Assembly: GCA_947034895.1 (NCBI GenBank)
Contig: OX344761.1
Coordinates: 80,803,839 to 80,867,838 of the forward strand
Length of the DNA stretch: 64,000 bases
Source of the DNA: Rhytidiadelphus loreus
Taxonomy: Eukaryota > Streptophyta > Bryopsida > Hypnales > Hylocomiaceae
Direction of reading: 5' to 3'
Part shown: piece after piece, positions 57,185 through 64,000 of the stretch
How the letters are laid out: each line of letters opens with the position of its first letter
Position numbering within the stretch: position 1 is the stretch's first letter
Made by a program: the position numbers and the translations under genes
The notes under the pieces: generated by a model
What the model saw: only the letters and a program-made list of their open reading frames with translations
The model's database searches: none
Told to the model about the DNA's origin: nothing

Positions 57185-58573
57185 GAGAGAGGGGCCAGTT
57201 TGACGAAAGAGGAATTTGAGGAGATCTGGACTAGGGCTGTGCAGTTTGATAACCAACAGAATTTAATCTGCGAAATGTTAGCACGAGGAGACCTCCAGTT
57301 GGACGATTGGACTTCACTTTTCTATCCGATTGCAGATGTTGGAGCGCGAGTCTTGTTGTATTATATTGGACTGGAGCGGCAGATGGAGAACCAAAGACAA
57401 ATAGACATGGCAGACCAGCCAATGCGGCCAGTAATGATGAAGGATCATCAAAGACAAATTGACCAAGCCTGGAAGGACCAGCCCGCCTTGCAAGCAGCCT
57501 GGAGAGCAGAGTTGCAGACGATGAAGGACTGCATAAGGGAGAGAGGAGATGATACCGCTCCGAAGGTGCAGGCACTTGTTTCGGCAGTATTAGCCCGAGA
57601 GACTGTGGGCCAGAGAGGCGAATTGACTAATAGTCAGTATGTTTATATGATGGAGAATACTTACAAGAGGCTGGCCTATATCATCAGTTCCTTCGATAAG
57701 GGGGAGCATGCGCTATTTGACTCGAGACAAATTGTCATGGTGCTTACTCCGTCGGCAACATACAGGACCCCCGAGTGGATTAGAGCGAATACACCTGTGC
57801 AGGGATCCTTATTGAAGAGGCGATTTTTGGGGAATTATAAAGAAATGTTCGGAGATTATGCAGTGGAGCGACCAATAATCAGCTGGAAGGCGATGGAGTG
57901 GATGCTTGAGGACTACGGCCTGTCAGTATCGGAGAATTATTCTTACGACCGTATCTATCAAGATATATCGAAGAATTGGTATGAATTACCACCCCCAGCG
58001 GTAATGACTAATGGACATTTCTGCAATTGTCCTAGGAGGTACAAATGGGATCCCGCTGCTACTATAGATTCAGTCGAGTATAACTGGCCTCAGATATCTG
58101 GACAATTTGACACTTCGGAGGATTGTGGGCAAACATATGCCGCTTTCCACCGAACGCATATTCAACACACTGATCCAGTGTACTTTCGAGCGGCGGTCTT
58201 TTGTGACTTTCTGGCGGAAATGTGCCGAAAGCATAGACTAATTGTCAATGTGAATAAGTTTGATTTGCTGCGGCCAGAGTTTCATATCGCCATCAAGCTG
58301 CAGTATCAAAGTACCCGATGGCAAAGGATGGTGGAGGCAATGGCGGTAATGCATTTCTTCTATGGACCGCATTTGTCTTTTGTCAACGAATTTCCTTGCA
58401 CCCGATTCATTGCATGGAAGACCTGGCTGGAGTACCAGCGAGATCGGAACAAGCCACTTTTGACGCAGGATGAGGACGTGAGGAAAGCCAACGACAAGAT
58501 GTTGCGAATGACAGAGAAGAAATTTCATACTCAAGATCATCACCGAAACAAACGCGTGCGAGATAGGTATTGA
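57185..58573 (+). CDS. Ty3 3' ORF D, in frame with ORF C after one UAG
   Basis: The frame is open from the UAG at 57182-57184 to TGA at 58571-58573, about 462 codons. The first ATG is at 57275, but sequence before it (ERGASLTKEEFEEIW) reads as continuous protein. The product is rich in Trp and Tyr, with segments such as FYPIADVGARVLLYYIGLER and PPAVMTNGHFCNCPRRYKWD and a basic C-terminus (HHRNKRVRDRY). No domain is recognised. At least ten 11-bp motifs lie in ORFs C and D, most in one codon phase encoding R/G-Q/L-I/F-D/V. Either UAG readthrough yields about 1,004 residues, or ORF D is made separately, or this copy has a nonsense mutation. Confidence 0.6.
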   Translation, partial: ERGASLTKEEFEEIWTRAVQFDNQQNLICEMLARGDLQLDDWTSLFYPIADVGARVLLYYIGLERQMENQRQIDMADQPMRPVMMKDHQRQIDQAWKDQPALQAAWRAELQTMKDCIRERGDDTAPKVQALVSAVLARETVGQRGELTNSQYVYMMENTYKRLAYIISSFDKGEHALFDSRQIVMVLTPSATYRTPEWIRANTPVQGSLLKRRFLGNYKEMFGDYAVERPIISWKAMEWMLEDYGLSVSENYSYDRIYQDISKNWYELPPPAVMTNGHFCNCPRRYKWDPAATIDSVEYNWPQISGQFDTSEDCGQTYAAFHRTHIQHTDPVYFRAAVFCDFLAEMCRKHRLIVNVNKFDLLRPEFHIAIKLQYQSTRWQRMVEAMAVMHFFYGPHLSFVNEFPCTRFIAWKTWLEYQRDRNKPLLTQDEDVRKANDKMLRMTEKKFHTQDHHRNKRVRDRY

Positions 58574-58591
58574 TGAGGGCGTCAATAGTTT

Positions 58592-58603
58592 AAAGTTGGG
58601 GGC
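58592..58603 (+). other. Terminal polypurine tract
   Basis: AAAGTTGGGGGC two bases before the 3' LTR; primes plus-strand DNA synthesis. It is identical to the internal copy at 52375. Confidence 0.9.
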
Positions 58604-58605
58604 TA

Positions 58606-61249
58606 TGTAGATAGAATTTTTCTTTTTCTTTCATACTTTTTGAAAAAGAGACAATTAGACAAGTAAAGATTAATCGAGAACTAGGACAGAGTGTGAACTG
58701 GGACAAATAGACATGTGGTTATCGAAATGACTATTAGACAACCCGTTAACGGTTAGTTACAATCAGTTAAGGATTAATAGACCAAGCAGTTAGTGTAAGT
58801 GGTTACAGCCAAGAAAGAGTACAAAGACTAATCGACCGTTGAATTTCAGCTCTCTCTCAGGCTTGTAGTGATTGCATTGCCGATTTTTATACTTGTGTAT
58901 TCCTTCAAGCTTTAATGCAGATTTTTGTCTATTTGTCTTATGCTTGATGTAGCCAGTGATTGGCTTTGTTTCTGTTCTTGTTATTGTTTCATATATGTTA
59001 GCCAGGGATTGGCGGTGTGCTTGGATTTTCTTATTTTAAGACAATTGTGCAGAAGTGAGAGAGCCTGTCAATTGATCTTGTATGTTTGTGCAAGTAGGTC
59101 AAATTGTCTTATGTGCCAGTGAGTGGCTTTGTTGATCGAGTATAGATCGAAGTTCAGTGAGAACTTCGGAGGACAATTTGACTGTATCTGTGAGAGCTAA
59201 GCTAAGACAATTGGTCCATTGTTGAGGTTGGAGGATAACTCGGTGGAGCTGACCAAGGCAGGAGAGCAGATCGAGGACAAATTGTCTGCGGATGGAGCGG
59301 AAAGACTACTCGACTGGAGCTGCGATTGTGGGGAAAAGCAGAAGACAAATTGACGGTAAGTGTGACTAACTAACTCTTTTGTAATGGAAGTGCTATGTTT
59401 GGATTAGTTGTCGATTTGTCATAGGTCCGGTTCCTTAATTATGAGGTGGTGATATATCATGAGATTAAAAATTAAGAATTAAGTTTGAGCCAATGATTGG
59501 CAAACTAATTCTTTGAAGAGAGTCAAATTGTCAAAGAACTTATTTAGTAAAGCATATAACCAGTGATTGGATTATGTTATGCTTTGGTCAAATAGACAAT
59601 AAACTCTCAAATATTAGCAACCAGGGATTGGTGCTAAGTATGACAATTAAACTGAGCCAGGGTATGGCAAAATCATTAGTAAGATCAATTAAGCAGTGGT
59701 TGATAATAACCTGTAGTAAGCGTTAAGATCAGCTCTATTCAAATTTGAAGTCTATTGGACAAAGGCTAAGTTTCTTGATACTAGTGATTGGTTATCCAAA
59801 TTTATGAATAAGTCTAATAGTCAGTTATGAAGATTATTTGTGTCTAAGTCAATTAGACAGTAAATGAAATATATCTGCTTTATGTGATTGTGTTATGAGG
59901 CAAATAAATAAAAAGATTAGTGAGTATTAAATAACCAGGAATGGATGTTAAAGTTATGACAAATAAACTAAGCCAGTGATTGGCAGTGTATGACCCTGGT
60001 TGTTGGACTAATAGTCAAGTGGTATAAACAGCACAGGTTTTGAAGTCTATTAGTCATTTCTATAAATATGTATGTTTGGTTGTCGTTGTAGTCAAATGGT
60101 CTGGAGAGATTGTATTAAGATGATTTACAGTTAATGGAAATTAATGTAAGACTAATGGTCTGTGTATTGTGATTAAGTTGAGAGGACTAATTGACCAAGT
60201 TGTGTGAGAGCACCATGTGCAGGTGTAAGGAGCTCAATTGCATGTTATAGATAGAATCTATTTGTGCTCCTCATTGTAGATTGAAATGTGAACTTGACCA
60301 AATTGACAAATTGCCCTGTATGAAACCTTTGTATGTGATTTATGTATTAACCTTGTGTGGGAAATTGGCCAAATTGACTACCATTACACATAAGTTTGCC
60401 TGTGGTGCTACCATAAGCAAGTCTATTTGACCATGCACATGACTATTTGACCACTTAGCAGTAGCCTTGTTAAATTGTTGGTGTGAAATCTTGGACGAAT
60501 TGACCATCTGTCGGATACTATACACTCAGCTATGCATTAATATAGCAAGACCAATTGACAAATGACTATTTGACAAAGTAGCAAGTAGGATGCTGATTCA
60601 ATAGTAAATGAGCACTGTGGAATTTGGTCTAATTGACATACTATGAACTAAGAGTTCAAAAGAAGAATCGACAAGACTATTTGACCTGTCCTATGATTAA
60701 TGGACAAACTCTCAACCTTTGCATACTTTGCATACTGAGACAATTTGACAATTACAGACTTTGATATTTTCATCCTCGCATAAGTAGTAATTAGGATTAA
60801 AGTAAACAGTGACAGGACCAATTGACAATGAATTAAATAAGAAGAAGTAATTAAAGAAATACACAAAGGTGTTTATATACACCAAAAATATATCTATATA
60901 TATGTACTGTGGATGTGATTAAGTCGATAGAACAGGAACCATGACAAATTGACATACCTTGGACTATTTGACATTAGAAATTCTAGTACAAGACTGTGAC
61001 TATAAGTTTATAGATATTTATTGGGTTATGGACTGTGATTCGTATAGGTCAGGACAGTGAATACAATCATACCACACACAAATACATTAATAAAGAATTT
61101 TATACATTGATTTATAGAATGGAGAGATAATCCTATGTAAAAGTGACCTTAGATACAAAACGATAGACTACTTGACCTTTCCCCTTACTAAAGAACCACC
61201 ACTAGGTTATTCTTTGGGTTTTTGTTCCCAAGTGAAGATTAATACTATA
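58606..61249 (+). repeat. 3' LTR of the Ty3 element (2,644 bp)
   Basis: Same length as the 5' LTR with a constant offset of 16,703. Differences I see are four transitions: near 41981/58684 (C/T), near 42071/58774 (C/T), near 44534/61237 (A/G) and in the last dinucleotide (CA in the 5' copy, TA here). Confidence 0.95.
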
Positions 61250-61254
61250 GGGAG
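61250..61254. repeat. Right target-site duplication of the Ty3 element (GGGAG)
   Basis: Exact copy of 41898-41902. Confidence 0.95.
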
Positions 61255-61533
61255 ATACTAAACAAATCTGACCTCACTATCACTTTCCTACCGGACGTGA
61301 TTATCTGCTGTGCAATTTTGCACAATGTCTTGTTGCGCCAATCTCATGCCGAAGTGGAGGATTTTCTGAGGGTTTTGCAAAATGAAGGACTGCTAGCAGA
61401 TGCGCAGCAGGAAGAGGGACCTGAACTTGACGGGGGTACAGCTATTCCTGAAGAGATGGCGACTGCTATGGGGCTTGAGAAAAGAGCTACACTAGGAGTG
61501 TATTTGACAACTAGGCGACGTCACTTGCTATAG
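61255..61533 (+). pseudogene. PIF/Harbinger transposase, 3' part
   Basis: Continues the transposase frame directly when the Ty3 element and one GGGAG are removed. It contains PDVIICCAILHNVLL, the conserved C-terminal Harbinger motif (ILHN), then an acidic tail ending TTRRRHLL and a TAG. Together with 40836-41902 it accounts for the full-length transposase apart from the frameshift and two stops listed there. Confidence 0.88.
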
Positions 61534-61794
61534 AGGTACAGGGAAAACAAATTTGAAGTATTTGGAGGGGGTACTTTTCCGAATTCACATTCTGTAGGAG
61601 GACCATTGATTATCGACATGTATTGTTGCTAAAATTTTCTTTTATTTCTCAAACAAAAACAATGCACATAAACACTAACATGTTTTTTTGGATTGTAGAA
61701 TCCTACTTCTACATGTCAAGCACTACTTCAACACAAGCTACGAGTGAAGACTGTAGAGGTCGATGAAGATTGTTGGGGTCGTTGTGGTAGATGT

Positions 61795-62559
61795 TTAGGC
61801 CCCACTGCTGCTGGGCTGATTGTTTGTAGAAGTGTCGTTTTCTTTTGTTTGGCTGTGTAGGTTGATGGCAGTGGTAGCAGCTGCGATGCCAGTAGATACA
61901 ACAGGTGCGCATCTGTCGGAATTGTGGATGCCGTTCAGGTTGACGTCATTCATGGTGTCTGATGTCTTGAAGGTTGATGTCGTCAAGCCTTTGCCTAAAA
62001 CATTGGACAGTTGCGATAAGCAACTCACCATCTCTGTTTGCTTTAAAATGGCCAATCTGGCATTCTCATTTGTAGTCATTGTAGCCTCGTGAATGCGGCG
62101 ATCCTTCTCCCTTTGATAGGCCATCTGTTCACTGAACAACTTCAGCTGCATATCAATTTTCGATTTCTCAAGTTGCATTGAAGCATCTGCTATTTCTTGC
62201 ATTTGGGTTGCCATAACTGTCCCTGTAGCCTTTGTAGCCTCAGCTATAATCGCATGTCCTGAGACGTTTTTCCTTCTAATTCCTGTGTTCCCTGGTCGAC
62301 GGTGTACAGCATACTGGGTGTTCATCGTGTTCTCCGAGGAACTAAGGACTTGCGGGGTCATGCCAGGGGGAATACCGGTGAATGCCTTTGACGTTGGAAT
62401 GTTTGCAGGGTCTTTCCTTGCAACTGTTGTTGACAGTGTAGACATGCTGCGGCCAGGAGATCTAGCTGGGGAAGTCTCTGAGGACGATGGCAAGGGCTGC
62501 TGCTGCGACACCTCGAAGGGATCATCAGTGTGTGGTTCGCTATCTCCCTCTTCTCCTTC

Positions 62560-62593
<34 letters not shown>

Positions 62594-63120
62594 GAAGGCT
62601 AAAAATTAGAATCAGATGGGGACAACAAGTCCCGAATGTGGGGGGGGCGTATTTGTGGCTGATTGCCAAACCATTCGTGTATGCTGTCGAAGAACTCTTT
62701 TGCAAAATGACAGGGAAGTCCTTCAGCCTTTCTTTCACCGGATGTCAAGTCCCAATAATCCGGTGAGTTTCTTCCAGTGCGACTGAAATAATCTGCTATC
62801 TTCTTGTAGTCAGGAATAAGTTGGTTCCACTTTGTCTTACACGAAGGACCGTCCCTGAAACAAGGTGAAAACCCTGCATGCATTATTTGTTGTGAGATAA
62901 GTAACCACTTACTAGTCTCTGGCGTCATGAGGTCCCTTCCATCTATTGTGTCTAGTTCTTGAAGATGCATGGCTCATTTGGCTCCAATGAGAACAAGGAT
63001 CTCCTGTGCTAACCAGTTGGGTCCCCGATCCTTTCTTGGACGCTTAACTTGGCTTACTTGAAGTGCATCGTCGGTCGATGTTGTGGCCACTAGCACAGGA
63101 GGTGGGGGCCGATTGCATGA
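61795..63120 (-). pseudogene. PIF/Harbinger Myb/SANT-like partner protein, broken
   Basis: Second Harbinger gene, convergent with the transposase. In these elements a Myb/trihelix-like protein binds the transposon ends and helps the transposase. Transcription order starts near 63118 (RPRKDRGPNWLAQEILVLI), then a TGA at 62974-62976, then GPSCKTKWNQLIPDYKKIAD and SGERKAEGLPCHF. A second in-frame TAG lies at 62599-62601, before a polyglutamine run, serine/proline-rich sequence and a helical region with KIDMQLKLFSEQMAYQREKD, ending at 61795. Both stops are single-codon lesions in an otherwise continuous frame of about 440 codons. A possible upstream coding exon is at 63858-63924. Confidence 0.75.
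62560..62593. repeat. (CAA)n trinucleotide repeat encoding polyglutamine
   Basis: Eleven consecutive TTG/TGT triplets on the plus strand; on the minus strand they encode a run of eleven Gln in the Harbinger Myb-like protein, right after its TAG. Confidence 0.9.
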
Positions 63121-63354
63121 ACTAGAAGAAGACCGTGTTTATTTGAATGTTTTAGGCATCAAATTGATGGATTTTGCTAGACATCATTTGTAACAACTTG
63201 TGTTTTTATGTCAACAATGACATCTAATGTAATGTCAAGATGTTACATTAGATGTCATTGTTGACATAAAAACACAAGTTGTTGCAAACGATGTCTAGCA
63301 AAATCCGTCAACTTTGACATCAACAAATTAAAAAAAACATAGGCTTCTTCTAGT
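63121..63354. mobile_element. Hairpin MITE with a perfect 40-bp stem
   Basis: Ends ACTAGAAGAAG and CTTCTTCTAGT are inverted. Inside, 63193-63232 and 63243-63282 are exact reverse complements over 40 bp with a 10-nt loop (TGTCAAGATG), extended by an imperfect outer stem. There is no coding capacity. It lies within or beside an intron of the Harbinger Myb-like gene. The perfect stem implies recent insertion or gene-conversion-like maintenance, and a transcript through it would form a long hairpin RNA. A decayed relative is at 7014-7197. Confidence 0.8.
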
Positions 63355-63857
63355 GATGTGAAGGCTGTTGTAGGTAAACCACCTGTCACTGTGTTTTATC
63401 CACAGAAAAGAGTGACTGTTAGCATTAACAGAGAGTGCCCAAAACTGCCACAACATATTTGAAGCACATGCATAGAACGTAAGAAGTGCATGTCACTGAA
63501 GTGTACAAGAACTGATTCTGTCATTCTATGTGTTCTAATTTAGGCTTCAGAGGGTTTTTTTTTTTTTGCAGGTCATTTGTCCATGATATTTAGCTACATG
63601 TGCATTGCTGAAAAAATCCGATTGTAACTGAATTACTGGCAAATGCTTCGAAGTGAAATGCAGGGATGAGGGGCGGTAGGACAAACAGGGAGGTGAAATG
63701 CAGGGATGTACATGCAAAATGTTATAAAAAAAATTTCCTACATGTTCTCATTTAGGCATTGGAGGGTTGTTTGTTATTTTGCAGGTACAGGTTTTTCTTC
63801 TGGGAGTGCACAATGAATATACTGTACAAAACTCATACATGTCAAGTGAGAACTAAC
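63355..63857. other. Probable intron/spacer of the Harbinger Myb-like gene
   Basis: Mixed-composition sequence with poly-T and short direct repeats (GTGAAATGCAGGGATG twice near 63650 and 63692; a GAGGGTT-TTGCAGGT phrase twice near 63548 and 63764). No coding domain. Confidence 0.4.
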
Positions 63858-63924
63858 CAGGAGGAGGCAAAGCTGTAGGGCGTATGGGGCCACCAAATTG
63901 AATTGCATTGAGTTGGTTCTCCAT
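63858..63924 (-). pseudogene. Possible first coding exon of the Harbinger Myb-like gene
   Basis: On the minus strand an acceptor-like CTTTTCAG precedes an ATG at 63924, and the frame MENQLNAIQFGGPIRP ends at a donor-like CTGGTTAGT (donor at 63857). Harbinger accessory proteins often start with such a short proline-rich exon. Joining to the next exon is not clean because the MITE borders the acceptor, so this is tentative. Confidence 0.35.
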
Positions 63925-64000
63925 TGCAAGTTGTAAGTCTGAAAAGCAAATGGCCCAAAATGTTAACCACATTGTAAAATTCCAGTGTCTTAGTTGCAAA

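Larger units (their letters stand above)
41903..61249 (+). mobile_element. 19.3-kb Ty3 LTR retrotransposon, apparently young and structurally complete
   Basis: Complete element with 2,644-bp LTRs, tRNA-Asp-type PBS, two small 5' ORFs, gag-protease, overlapping pol (RT, RNase H, integrase), an internal polypurine-tract copy, a 3.1-kb non-coding spacer, a large 3' ORF and a terminal polypurine tract. The integrase lacks a chromodomain, placing it outside chromoviruses, in the Athila/Tat/Phygy/Selgy side of plant Ty3 elements (assignment by domain order and RT style, not by a tree). LTRs match at every position I compared except four transitions, and there is no length difference between them, so insertion is recent. 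It sits in a Harbinger transposase with a perfect 5-bp duplication. Confidence 0.95.

Noticed and set aside
55556..58573. ORFs C/D as an envelope-like gene (position after pol)
   Set aside because: No signal peptide or transmembrane segment is visible; the product looks like a globular domain plus coiled coil.

Overview
The window looks like nuclear DNA of a land plant. The genes have many short spliceosomal introns, the proteins are plant-type (V-ATPase subunit d, a secreted GH31 glycosidase, ribosomal protein eS24), and the mobile elements are plant-type (Ty1/copia, a very large Ty3 element, PIF/Harbinger, Stowaway-like and other MITEs). The lineage cannot be fixed from sequence alone; a non-seed plant (moss, liverwort, fern) is possible but this is only a guess.

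Layout. 1-12.8 kb is AT-rich intergenic DNA with hairpins, one decayed MITE, a 298-bp element with 16-bp terminal inverted repeats and a tandem duplication. A five-exon RPS24 gene follows (12933-14080). 14.1-19.2 kb is intergenic, with a minisatellite, a TTTA microsatellite, a Stowaway-like MITE and a repetitive leader for the next gene. The two-exon GH31 gene (19192-22758) ends tail-to-tail with the first of two complete ten-exon V-ATPase subunit d genes (23143-26903, minus; 31124-34462, plus). These two form a head-to-head inverted duplication, and their predicted proteins differ at one residue by my reading.

35.6-64 kb is a nest of transposons. A decayed copia element (35631-40035) carries a 577-bp MITE inside its integrase region. 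A decayed PIF/Harbinger element (transposase on plus, Myb/SANT-like partner on minus) is split inside the transposase by a 19,347-bp Ty3 element (41903-61249). The Ty3 element has 2,644-bp LTRs with about four differences by eye, a perfect 5-bp target duplication GGGAG, a tRNA-Asp-type primer site, two small 5' ORFs, gag-protease, an overlapping pol without chromodomain, then an unusual 6.2-kb 3' module bounded by two copies of the polypurine tract.

The most interesting signal is in this Ty3 element. Its LTRs and 3' module are full of an 11-bp 3-5-3 motif, GWC-N5-GWC with an A/T-rich core (for example GACAAATTGAC, GTCTAATAGTC). I count about 38 per LTR, about 40 in the 3' spacer and more than a dozen inside the 3' ORFs, while I noticed none in gag-pol. 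A second 3-5-3 motif (CCA-N5-TGG) is repeated in the LTR, and a third (GAACATGATAAA) in the spacer. The 3' module also encodes a coiled-coil protein of about 1,000 codons broken by one UAG. A working hypothesis is a retrotransposon with a self-encoded DNA- or RNA-binding accessory system and its own dispersed target sites, analogous in logic (not homology) to VANC proteins of VANDAL transposons.
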